From assembly GCF_018531195.1 (NCBI RefSeq), contig NZ_JAHDYS010000014.1, positions 35,078-99,077 of the forward strand: a stretch of DNA of 64,000 nt. The letters run 5' to 3'. The stretch's first letter is position 1. Each line of letters starts with the position of its first letter. The translations under genes were made by a program, and so were the position numbers. Source of the stretch: Pelotalea chapellei (GTDB lineage Bacteria > Desulfobacterota > Desulfuromonadia > Geobacterales > Pseudopelobacteraceae). This document shows, in pieces, positions 8,193 through 15,601 of the stretch. The notes under the pieces were generated by a model. That model did no database searches. It saw only the letters and a list, made by a program, of their open reading frames with translations, and was not told the DNA's origin.

Positions 8193-9131
8193 TTGGAAGA
8201 TCTGGTTAAAATTATGCTGGCATCCGGCAAGGCTGGTCTGGATCTCGCATTTTACGTACTGTTGCCGGTACTGGTAATTATGATGGCCATCATGAAAGTG
8301 ATGGAGGCTCGCGGCATTTTGGCTCTGGTTGCCCGGACCGTACAGCCGTTGTTGAGGCTTTTCGGTATTCCGGGAGCCGGAGCCTTTGCCATCGTGCAGA
8401 TGCTGCTGGTCAGTTTTGCTGCTCCGCTCGCAACATTCTCGATTATGGAAAAAGATGGCACATCGAAACGGCAGATTGCGGCTACCCTGGCCATGGTTCT
8501 GACTCTCTCCCAGGCCAATGTGGTATTCCCCATGGTGGCTGTCGGACTGAACCTGGGGGTAATTATGTTGACCTCTATTGTCGGGGGATTGGCAGCGGCT
8601 GCGGCGACATACTATCTATTTGCCCGATCCGTAGATGATACGGGCCACACTGAGGTTGCCCTCCAACCGGTTCAGGAAAAGGCGCGCAAGACAACGATAC
8701 TGAACCTCATGATAGTTGGTGGTCAGGAAGCGGTGAAGGTCATTCTCGACACTATTCCGATGCTGATTCTGGCGATCTTTCTGGTCAATATTCTCAAGAC
8801 CACTGGCGCCATTGCTCTGCTGGAGACAATACTGACCCCGCTGTTCCATCTAATCGGCTTCCCGGCGGTTGCCGTCTTACCTCTTGCCACGAAATATCTG
8901 GCAGGTGGTACAGCAATGATGGGGGTTACCATCAATCTGCTTAAGGAGGGTGCCATAACTACCCAGGAACTAAACAGGATGGCTGGTTTTATGACAAACC
9001 CCTGTGATCTTGTCGGTGTTGCTGTTCTGATCTCGGCGGGTCAACGTTGCGCTTCAGTGGCAAGGCCGGCAATTGCCGGTTTCGTGGTAGGATTACTCAT
9101 TCGCGGGGTACTGCATTTACTGTTATTTTGA
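8193..9131 (+). CDS. Nucleoside recognition (Gate) domain membrane protein
   Basis: A 312-residue protein with about eight hydrophobic segments arranged as two similar halves, each with the Gate-domain pattern (GLDLAFYVLLPVLVIMMAIMKVMEARGIL and VKVILDTIPMLILAIFLVNILKTTGAI). Family members include the SpmA/SpmB spore proteins and nucleoside-transporter-like proteins; the substrate is unknown. I accept the TTG start because an AAAGGA site lies 9 bases upstream and the protein begins directly with the expected helix. It is followed by a convergent DUF4126 gene. Confidence 0.8.
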   Translation: MEDLVKIMLASGKAGLDLAFYVLLPVLVIMMAIMKVMEARGILALVARTVQPLLRLFGIPGAGAFAIVQMLLVSFAAPLATFSIMEKDGTSKRQIAATLAMVLTLSQANVVFPMVAVGLNLGVIMLTSIVGGLAAAAATYYLFARSVDDTGHTEVALQPVQEKARKTTILNLMIVGGQEAVKVILDTIPMLILAIFLVNILKTTGAIALLETILTPLFHLIGFPAVAVLPLATKYLAGGTAMMGVTINLLKEGAITTQELNRMAGFMTNPCDLVGVAVLISAGQRCASVARPAIAGFVVGLLIRGVLHLLLF

Positions 9132-9177
9132 TAAGCCCGTAGGAAGATTTTTCAAACCGATACCAACTTTTCATACA

Positions 9178-9780
9178 TTACTGAACGGTCGTTCCCCTTC
9201 CTCCGCGAATTTTTCCGATAACCCCGCGAAAATATCTGACAGTCTTGGGCAGTACAATCAGCGAAATTATAAGGCCGATCACAACCACCACGACCAGCAG
9301 TAGCGGATTGAATGCCGCAAGCAGTATCGATCCGACAGCAACGACGTCCTCCATCAGACTTGCAATCATATTGGTCGCCGGTTCCGGGGAGGTATTGATA
9401 ACAGCCCGTGTAGAAGCTTTTGTGCCATGGGAGCTTAACGCCAAACCTCCTCCAAGCAGAAATGCAACAGCTTGCACCCCCTGGTTAAAATCTCCGAATG
9501 CAGCCATAGCAAGTACTGCCCCGGCAGGAATTCTGATGAAGGTGTGGATCAGGTCCCAACTGGTGTCCACCAATGGAACCTTGTCGGCTATAAACTCGAT
9601 CAGATACAGGAACAGTGCGACTCCGATAACCCACCAATTGGTCAGTACCGCCAGTTCGCCGGGCAGCGTAAGATTGGCAAATCTGCCAAGTAGCCCCAGG
9701 GTGGCCACGGAGGCATACAAGTTAATTCCCGAGACCCATGAACTGCCCATTGCAAGAGCGAGTGTGCTGAGTAATGACAT
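9178..9780 (-). CDS. DUF4126 membrane protein
   Basis: A 200-residue integral membrane protein with the DUF4126 pattern: an N-terminal SSWVSGINLYASVATLGLLGRF, then EFIADKVPLVDTSWDLIHTFIRIPAGAVLAM, an STRAVINTSPEPATNMIASLMEDVVA segment, and a final long hydrophobic helix before a basic tail (KIRGGRG). The function is unknown. It converges with the preceding gene, 46 bases apart. The region upstream to 10076 (about 300 bases) is AT-rich and holds nothing else I can name. Confidence 0.8.
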   Translation of the reverse strand: MSLLSTLALAMGSSWVSGINLYASVATLGLLGRFANLTLPGELAVLTNWWVIGVALFLYLIEFIADKVPLVDTSWDLIHTFIRIPAGAVLAMAAFGDFNQGVQAVAFLLGGGLALSSHGTKASTRAVINTSPEPATNMIASLMEDVVAVGSILLAAFNPLLLVVVVVIGLIISLIVLPKTVRYFRGVIGKIRGGRGTTVQ

Positions 9781-10076
9781 GGCTTTATTCCCTCGTATTA
9801 GTACTCTTCCTGATAGGCAGGTATTTCAACCGAAAACCCGGAATCCAGGGGGCCTGTTGCGGGCTGCGTGCTTCACTGGGAAACGAAAAATCGGCTCCAC
9901 ATAGTTGTGGCTTGTATCAGATTTTAATGCACGACTTCGGTGATGCAACAATTGACTTTCTGAAAATTATAACTCGGTGATTCTTGCCATGTGGGATAAA
10001 ATTAACGCGCTCCTATACAAAACTATAAAACAAAAATAAAACTGGACAGTTGATTAGATATTAAAGGAGATAGTCT

Positions 10077-10401
10077 ATGTCGGAAATTTTTGCCCGACCC
10101 GATAAAAAATCTGCGGAAAGCTGATATTCACCTAAAGGGCATAACCGCTTATCTTTCCCAGGCAGAAAGTCATCAGATCATTTTCATGGAGTTTGATGAG
10201 GATGTCGAACTGCAGGAACATTCGCATGAAAGTCAGTGGGGAGTGGTTCTGGAAGGTGGAATTGACCTGGTGATCGATGGAGTAAAGCAGTCATATGCCA
10301 AGGGTGACCGTTATTTTATTCCGCAGGGGGTTCGGCATTCCGGCAGGATCTATGCCGGCTATGCCGACATGACTTTTTTCAATCAGCCGGATCGGTATTA
10401 G
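10077..10401 (+). CDS. Cupin protein with an apparent 1-base frame break at codon 5
   Basis: A small single-domain cupin of about 108 residues: EHSHESQWGVVLEGGIDLVIDG is the first cupin motif with its metal-ligand His residues, and RYFIPQGVRHSGRIYAGY is the second. The good ribosome site (AAAGGAGA) and ATG at 10077 read MSEIF and then run to a stop at 15 codons. The cupin frame is open from 10090 (TTG). Removing one T from the five-T run at 10087-10091 gives MSEILPDPIKNLRK, a normal family start. It is therefore a real frameshift or a base-call error, unless the unsupported TTG start is used. The substrate is unknown. Confidence 0.7.
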
Positions 10402-10508
10402 CTGATTGAATTTTGAATTCCCTCTGACCGTTTCGGAAACCAGGCTGCCGTCAAGGCGATGCCTCCCGCATCATGAATAATACAAAAAATGAATAAAAGG
10501 AAATCAAC

Positions 10509-11072
10509 ATGATCACAGCACTTGTCATGATTGACATTCAAAATGACTATTTCCCCGGCGGCAATATGGAGCTTGTGGGAGCTGAGGCTGCCGGCCAACG
10601 GGCTAAAGAGGTACTCGACTGCTTCCGCAACCACAACCTGCCGGTTATTCACATTCGGCACATCTCGAGCCGCCCCGACGCAACATTTTTCCTTCCCGGG
10701 ACACCCGGCAGCGAAATCCATCCAAGTGTGGCGCCGTTGGCGGGGGAGATTGTTTTCGTCAAGAATTTCCCCAACAGTTTTCGCGAGACGCCGCTGCTGG
10801 AGTATCTGCGCGGTTTGGGCATCGAAAAGTTAGTGCTGGCCGGAATGATGACTTCGATGTGTGTGGACGCCACAGCCCGCGCCTCCTTCGATCTTGGCTT
10901 TCAAAATATCTTGCTGCATGACGCCATGGCGACCCGCAATCTGAGTTTTAATGGCGCAACCATCCCGGCAGCCGAGGTGCATGGCGCTTTTCTGGCTGCT
11001 TTGGGTAGTGTGTATGGGCGGGTAATCGGCGTGACGGAGTTTTTGGAAGCCAGTCCCGTAAACCGGAATTAG
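10509..11072 (+). CDS. Isochorismatase-like cysteine hydrolase
   Basis: A 187-residue protein with the family catalytic triad: Asp9 (ALVMIDIQNDYF), Lys85 (VFVKNFPNSF) and Cys118 (GMMTSMCVDATARA). The cis-peptide region M-M-T-S-M-C is intact. Known members hydrolyse amides or vinyl ethers (nicotinamidase, isochorismatase, N-carbamoyl hydrolases); the substrate here cannot be read from the sequence. The ribosome site AAAGGA lies 8 bases upstream. It is 107 bases after the cupin gene and may be co-transcribed. Confidence 0.85.
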   Translation: MITALVMIDIQNDYFPGGNMELVGAEAAGQRAKEVLDCFRNHNLPVIHIRHISSRPDATFFLPGTPGSEIHPSVAPLAGEIVFVKNFPNSFRETPLLEYLRGLGIEKLVLAGMMTSMCVDATARASFDLGFQNILLHDAMATRNLSFNGATIPAAEVHGAFLAALGSVYGRVIGVTEFLEASPVNRN

Positions 11073-11110
11073 AAACTGTCTTGGAATTGCAGTAGATATA
11101 GGAGATCAGC

Positions 11111-11248
11111 ATGTCCAAAACCGACCTGAAAAAGGATCTGAAACACCTCTACTCCGCCTCCGTCAAGGACCACGAGATCTACCTGAGCGACCCCCGCCGA
11201 ACGGCGCCTGAAAAATTGAAGACCATCATCAGGCAGCCGGTAAGTTAA
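11111..11248 (+). pseudogene. GyrI-like domain protein, internal-deletion remnant
   Basis: An ATG after AGGAGATC opens a 45-codon frame. Its first 20 residues (MSKTDLKKDLKHLYSASVKD) look like the start, and its last 24 (HEIYLSDPRRTAPEKLKTIIRQPV) the end, of GyrI-like small-molecule-binding proteins of about 200 residues. The two ends are joined in frame, so roughly 160 codons including the binding core appear to be missing. The family assignment is from memory of the termini; the deletion is inferred. Confidence 0.6.
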
Positions 11249-11338
11249 GGCTGGACCATCAGGGAGGCCGCTGAGAGAAGGTTATTGAAGTCTGGCGTGA
11301 AGAGTTCTAATAGCATCAATACAATGTTTAAACATTTA

Positions 11339-11367
11339 TTGACAGTACATACTATTGTGCATACAAT
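11339..11367 (+). promoter_or_regulatory. brnTA promoter
   Basis: TTGACA (11339-11344), a 17-base spacer, TACAAT (11362-11367): a near-consensus sigma-70 promoter. The spacer carries GTACATAC and GTGCATAC halves that could bind the BrnA antitoxin. The brnT ATG is 6 bases after the -10 box, so the message would be leaderless, as at higB. Confidence 0.75.
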
Positions 11368-11373
11368 TCAATT

Positions 11374-11813
11374 ATGAAAATCACCTGGGACTCAACAAAG
11401 GCTGCATCAAACCCCAAGAATCATGACGGTGTGACCTTTGATGAGGCCCAACATGTTCTCCTTGATCCTTTTGCGTTGACACGCGAGGACAGCGACTCAG
11501 GAAATGAGCAACGGTACGTTACTTTAGGAGTCTGTCGAACTTAGGGTAAATCTACTGCAAATCCGTCTGGACGGACCATATTTAGTCGCTTTATTGGTCA
11601 ATAGAACAACTATTGACCTGCAAAATCGTCAAAATCTGTCCTCGCCCAGCCGAATTTTCGTTACGACTTCCTAAGTCCGACAAACTCCTAGGTATTGGAA
11701 GCAAAACCCGAATCCTGATGGTCGTCTACACTTACAGGGAAGAAACAATTCGAATCATCTCGGCTTGGAAAGCGAATGAGCCGCAACGGAGGCGCTATGA
11801 AAGCCAGTTCTGA
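11374..11813 (+). pseudogene. brnT: BrnT-family toxin gene split by a miniature element
   Basis: The N-terminal part (MKITWDSTKAASNPKNHDGVTFDEA...NEQRYVTLGV) and the C-terminal part (ILMVVYTYREETIRIISAWKANEPQRRRYE) are both plainly BrnT, a small RelE-fold ribonuclease toxin. They are separated by a TA-flanked inverted-repeat element at 11525-11690. Removing the element and one TA copy restores a continuous frame reading YVTLGIGSKTRILMVVYTYR. As it stands, the toxin stops after 57 codons within the element, losing the C-terminal catalytic strands, so the toxin is very probably inactive. Confidence 0.85.
11525..11690. mobile_element. Miniature inverted-repeat element with TA target duplication (IS630/mariner-like)
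   Basis: The left end GGAGTCTGTCGAACTTAGG (from 11527) matches the complement of the right end, GGAGTTTGTCGGACTTAGG, at 17 of 19 positions. A TA dinucleotide flanks each end (11525-11526 and 11689-11690). The interior encodes no transposase. The TA duplication points to mobilisation by an IS630/Tc1-type transposase elsewhere. It is inserted in brnT, and precise removal restores the gene. Confidence 0.85.
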
Positions 11814-12135
11814 CAAAATGTACGACAAATACAAAGATTTTGATTTTTCCGATGCCAATCCGGTTGCCGATACGCCACACCTTGCAAAGCTTCAGGCTGA
11901 GGCTGGCGGCAAATCCCGGATAACCATGAGGGTTGACAACGATGTGCTGGCGACCTTCAAGGCACGGGCAGAGATGCTCGGCGGCAACTACCAGACACTT
12001 ATGAATGATGCTCTGAAACAGTTCGCCCAAGGTTTGAGACTATCGGACGTGGTACGCGAAGCAATCCATGAAACGTGGGAAACATGCCTAACCACGCGCT
12101 CAACCGGGCGCACCAAAAAACAGCGCGTCGATTAG
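11797..12135 (+). CDS. brnA: BrnA-family antitoxin
   Basis: A 112-residue protein starting MKASSDKMYDKYKDFDFSDANPV, with the BrnA ribbon-helix-helix C-terminal core (SRITMRVDNDVLATFKARAEMLGGNYQTLMNDALKQFAQG). It overlaps the last 17 bases of brnT and has a CGGAGG ribosome site within the toxin gene. BrnA binds BrnT and represses the operon in known systems. The tail after the core is longer than usual and basic (TRSTGRTKKQR). With its toxin broken, it would act as an orphan antitoxin or repressor. Confidence 0.88.
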   Translation: MKASSDKMYDKYKDFDFSDANPVADTPHLAKLQAEAGGKSRITMRVDNDVLATFKARAEMLGGNYQTLMNDALKQFAQGLRLSDVVREAIHETWETCLTTRSTGRTKKQRVD

Positions 12136-12304
12136 CGCTGAAGCCGTTTGAACGGGAAAGAATGAAGATAGGAGATCTTCAGGGAACCCAACCAAAGCCG
12201 TTACGGTATGGAGCGGGGGCAATTCTTGAAAAATCAGCAGCCGGTAGGTAGGCCCCTGAAAATATTTTTGAACAAATAAACCTTTTCCCACTCCAAGCCT
12301 ATAG

Positions 12305-12345
12305 TAGCCCCGGCAGCCAAACAGGTTGCCGGGGCTATTGTTTTT
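12305..12345 (+). terminator. Rho-independent terminator
   Basis: Perfect 11-base stem TAGCCCCGGCA / TGCCGGGGCTA with an 11-base loop, followed by TTGTTTTT. It lies 170 bases after brnA and before the Lrp gene. Confidence 0.85.
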
Positions 12346-12431
12346 ACAGGCTGGCTTGCTGATTAAAACAAGCAACCGCCGCTGCGTTAATTCTTGACAC
12401 TGACCAATCAAGAGAATATTGTTCTGTTATT

Positions 12432-12917
12432 ATGAGTATGCCAAGAACAATAGACGAAATAGACCTCCAGATACTGCACATTCTTCAGGAAAAAGCGCGC
12501 ATCCCCAATGCGGAGGTCTCCCGCCAGGTCGGGATGGCGCCATCGGCTGTGCTGGAACGCATTCGCAAGCTGGAGGAGCACGGCATCATTGAAGGGTATG
12601 AGGTGCGTCTTAACCCGGTGGCCTTTGCTCAGGGACTGGCAGCTTTCCTGTTTATCGAGGTCGATCCCGCCGGCAACGGCCAGCTTGGCGAGCGTCTCTC
12701 ACTGGTGGCTGGAGTGCAGGAGGTCCACCAGGTGGCTGGTCCTGACGGCTATCTGGTCAAGCTTCGCGCCGCTGACACGGGAGAACTCGGCCGGATTCTG
12801 CGCGAAGAGATTCAGCATTTTCCCGGAGTCCGCGCCACCCGCACCCAAATCGTTCTTAACACGGTGAAGGAGACGCGTCGGATCGATCTGGATGTACAAG
12901 ATGAGGCTGAGCCTTAA
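12432..12917 (+). CDS. Lrp/AsnC-family transcription regulator
   Basis: A 161-residue protein with an N-terminal winged helix-turn-helix (IDEIDLQILHILQEKARIPNAEVSRQVGMAPSAVLERIRKLEEHGIIEGYEV) and a C-terminal RAM/AsnC effector domain (VQEVHQVAGPDGYLVKLRAADTGELGRILREEIQHFPGVRATRTQIVLN), which typically binds an amino acid and forms octamers. A TTGACA about 40 bases upstream may be its -35 box. It lies 61 bases before a DapDC-like decarboxylase on the same strand, which it may regulate or share an operon with. Confidence 0.9.
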   Translation: MSMPRTIDEIDLQILHILQEKARIPNAEVSRQVGMAPSAVLERIRKLEEHGIIEGYEVRLNPVAFAQGLAAFLFIEVDPAGNGQLGERLSLVAGVQEVHQVAGPDGYLVKLRAADTGELGRILREEIQHFPGVRATRTQIVLNTVKETRRIDLDVQDEAEP

Positions 12918-12978
12918 ATCGAGTTTTCACCCCTGCAATTACATTTTCGATATCCCATAACATACAAGGAGAACTGCC

Positions 12979-14247
12979 ATGCCCATGTCCCAATCTTTCA
13001 AAGACCGTCTTTTTCCAATCCTGCCGCAACTTGCCGCACATTACGGCACTCCCTTTCACATCTACGACGAGGCCGGAATACGTGCCACCGGCGAAGAGCT
13101 TAATAAGGCTTTTTCCGGCATCCCCGGTTTCCGTGAATATTATGCGGTCAAGGCGCTTCCCAACCGCAGCATTCTTGAGATCATGTACGACCTCGGTTTC
13201 GGCTTCGACTGCTCCTCGATCCCCGAGTTAATCCTCTCTCGCCAGGTTGGAGCGCGCGGAGAGGACATCATGTTCACCTCGAACAATACCAGCCTGGAGG
13301 AATACAATTTTGCCGAAGCTGATGGTGGTTGTGTGCTCAATCTTGACGACATCAGCCTGATTGCCAAAGTACCGCAATTTCCTGACCTGATCAGTTTCCG
13401 CTACAATCCCGGCCCGCGCCGGACCGGCAATATCATCATCGGTAACCCTGTCGAGGCCAAGTACGGTGTTGCCCATGAACAGCTGGTTGATGCTTATCGC
13501 TTATCCCGCGAGCGCGGGACCACACGTTTTGGTCTGCACACCATGGTCGCATCCAACGAGCGGGACTACACCTACATCGTCGAAACCGCGCGAATGCTCC
13601 TCGACCTGACCGCCCTGGTTAAAGCAGAACTCGGTATTGAGCTGGAGTTCGTCAACATCGGCGGCGGACTCGGCATTCCCTACCGTCCGGAGCAGGAAGC
13701 TCTCAATCTCGCAGCAATGGCCAAGGAGATCACCGCGCTCTTTGACGAATTCCGCAGCGCCAACGGCTTTGCGCCGAAGATGTTGATGGAGAGCGGACGC
13801 TTTATTACCGGCCCCCACGGTTGTCTGGTCACGACGGCAATCAACGCCAAGCAGACTTACCGCAACTACGTCGGTGTTGACGCCTGCATGTCGTCCTTGA
13901 TGCGGCCGGCTCTTTATGACGCCTACCATCACATCGATGTGCTCGGAAAAGAGAACCTGCCCAAGAGCGAAACCTACGATGTGGTCGGCTCTCTCTGTGA
14001 GAACAATGATAAATTCGCGGTGCAGCGAGAATTGCCGCCGATTGTAGATGGCGATATCCTGGTCATCCACGACACCGGCGCCCACGGTCATGCCATGGGC
14101 TTCCAGTATAATGGCCGGTTGCGCCCCATGGAACTGCTGCTGCGCACTGACGGCACGGTCGAGCTGATCCGGCGCGCCGAAACGGTTGAGGATTACTTTG
14201 TCACCTATAACTTCACGCCTGATCTTTTTGTGCCGAGTGGGGAATAA
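12979..14247 (+). CDS. PLP-dependent decarboxylase, diaminopimelate decarboxylase-like
   Basis: A 422-residue fold-type III PLP enzyme. The lysine for the Schiff base is in YYAVKALPN, the phosphate-binding glycine loop is VNIGGGLGIPY, and the C-terminal active-site Cys is in GSLCENNDKF. This matches diaminopimelate decarboxylase (last step of lysine synthesis) and its relatives that act on other amino acids. The ribosome site AAGGAGA precedes the ATG. Pairing with an Lrp regulator suggests amino-acid-responsive control. It could be lysA or a paralogue with a different substrate; the sequence alone does not decide this. Confidence 0.8.
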   Translation: MPMSQSFKDRLFPILPQLAAHYGTPFHIYDEAGIRATGEELNKAFSGIPGFREYYAVKALPNRSILEIMYDLGFGFDCSSIPELILSRQVGARGEDIMFTSNNTSLEEYNFAEADGGCVLNLDDISLIAKVPQFPDLISFRYNPGPRRTGNIIIGNPVEAKYGVAHEQLVDAYRLSRERGTTRFGLHTMVASNERDYTYIVETARMLLDLTALVKAELGIELEFVNIGGGLGIPYRPEQEALNLAAMAKEITALFDEFRSANGFAPKMLMESGRFITGPHGCLVTTAINAKQTYRNYVGVDACMSSLMRPALYDAYHHIDVLGKENLPKSETYDVVGSLCENNDKFAVQRELPPIVDGDILVIHDTGAHGHAMGFQYNGRLRPMELLLRTDGTVELIRRAETVEDYFVTYNFTPDLFVPSGE

Positions 14248-14295
14248 TATAGGGGCGAGGGGGCGGTGGAGAGATAACTGCTGATTCAACTTTCA

Positions 14296-14330
14296 AACAA
14301 TGGCCGATTCCTATGGGATCGGCCATTGTT
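14296..14330. terminator. Hairpin between convergent genes
   Basis: Perfect 13-base stem AACAATGGCCGAT / ATCGGCCATTGTT with a 9-base loop, between the decarboxylase and the convergent ferritin-like gene. There is no strong T-run on either side, so termination is likely but not certain. Confidence 0.6.
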
Positions 14331-14359
14331 GCTTAAAAAACATTTCCTTCGGCGACTGG

Positions 14360-14863
14360 TTATCCCTTCATTGCTCTTACCAATAGCTCGTAATCCTCCA
14401 GTAGTGACTGCAGATCCTCTTCATGCTCTACTTCCTGCTGAAGAATGGTCAGCACCATGTTGTAGGTAACCGGGTCCTTGTCTCTGGTTATGTCCATCAG
14501 CCGCTTGTAAACTCCGATGGCACACTGTTCGCCTTTGATGTTCTGCTCCAGCAATACCTTGACGTAGGGATCATCCGGGGCATCGTAACCGCAGTTGGAA
14601 TGCTGGTACCACTCTTCCGGTTTGGTGACCGGCGTGCCACCAAGCTGGATGATGCGCATGGCCACCATGTCCGCATGCATCAGCTCTTCAGTAGCGTGCT
14701 GCAAAAGTTCAGCCCCTACGGCATCCTTCATCGGCCCTTTGACAAGTTTTGCGCCCAGCCAGTACTGATAGTAGGCCAGCCACTCGTCGGAATATGCGCG
14801 GCGCAGTAGCCCCAGCAATTCCTCTACATCCATCCCAATAATTTCGCGTCCTTTCGATCCCAT
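14360..14863 (-). CDS. Ferritin-like (Dps/bacterioferritin-type) protein
   Basis: A 167-residue four-helix-bundle protein with carboxylate and His iron ligands in the expected places: E in YSDEWLAYYQYW, E and H in HATEELMHADM, E in LLEQNIKGEQCAIGVYKRL, and E/H in LQQEVEHEEDLQSLLEDYE. Such proteins oxidise and store iron or detoxify peroxide. The ribosome site AAGGAGA is 6 bases before the ATG. It is transcribed away from the MarR-hgcAB group. Confidence 0.85.
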   Translation of the reverse strand: MGSKGREIIGMDVEELLGLLRRAYSDEWLAYYQYWLGAKLVKGPMKDAVGAELLQHATEELMHADMVAMRIIQLGGTPVTKPEEWYQHSNCGYDAPDDPYVKVLLEQNIKGEQCAIGVYKRLMDITRDKDPVTYNMVLTILQQEVEHEEDLQSLLEDYELLVRAMKG

Positions 14864-15142
14864 CCGTTTCTCCTTTCAATGATGTGTTGGCTGTCCTTAC
14901 CCGGAAAAGGCGTGGTGGTGAGTCAAAACCTGCTGAACAGGCACGGGCGACTATGGCCAAGTCTTGCATAGCTGTGGATTTATAGCATGGAACATTTGAA
15001 CAAAACAATTTTAATGATGGGCCCTGCATCTGTGAGCTCTCGAGGGCGCGGGTCCAGTAAGGGAATTTCTTTTTTCTCCCTGGACATGCTTGATGCTTAC
15101 TTGCATAATACAACTAAATTTGGCGTCAATTGGGAGAAGGCA

Positions 15143-15601
15143 ATGGAATCGGTCCGGGAAAAGCTGCAGATATTTGTACGCCGCTTCGGTTTATTGAATG
15201 CAGCCTGCTGTGATGAATGCTGCGGAGAGCAGGTCACCATGGCCCAAAGCCATATACTCTTCGAGATCAGGAGAAAGGTCGCTCCATCCATGCAACAAAT
15301 AGCGGAAGAACTGGGTATGGATGTGACCACCTTCAGCCGCCAGGTCAAAGGACTAGAAGGGAGAGGGCTGGTTGTGCGCACGGTTTCTCCCGGGGATCGT
15401 CGGGTGAGTATTCTTGGTTTGACCGCAGCCGGGGCAGATGTTTTGGCACGGATCGACACCTATATGGCGGGAAGAATAGAAGACATTTTTTCGTTCATGA
15501 CCCCTTTCGAACGGAAGACTGTGATCAGATCGCTGGGGCTGTTGAATGAGGCGGTGGCCAAGGCAGGAGAACAGAAAGGAGTAATTGCATGTCGCAACTA
15601 A
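15143..15601 (+). CDS. MarR-family regulator with a CCxxCC motif, upstream of hgcAB
   Basis: A 152-residue winged-helix regulator: SMQQIAEELGMDVTTFSRQVKGLEGRGLVVRTVSPGDRRVSILGLT is the DNA-binding part with the MarR wing. The N-terminal region carries CCDECCGEQVTMAQSHIL, four cysteines that could bind a soft metal(loid). I chose the ATG at 15143 (GGGAGAAGG site); the frame is open further upstream but without a ribosome site. The end overlaps the hgcA start by 13 bases, so the two are translationally coupled. Sensing of mercury or arsenic is a plausible inference, not shown. Confidence 0.8.
   Translation: MESVREKLQIFVRRFGLLNAACCDECCGEQVTMAQSHILFEIRRKVAPSMQQIAEELGMDVTTFSRQVKGLEGRGLVVRTVSPGDRRVSILGLTAAGADVLARIDTYMAGRIEDIFSFMTPFERKTVIRSLGLLNEAVAKAGEQKGVIACRN

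Noticed and set aside
9245..9904. 219-codon plus-strand frame over the DUF4126 gene
   Set aside because: Ser/Thr/Ala-rich antisense reading with no ribosome site; DUF4126 pattern is on the minus strand.
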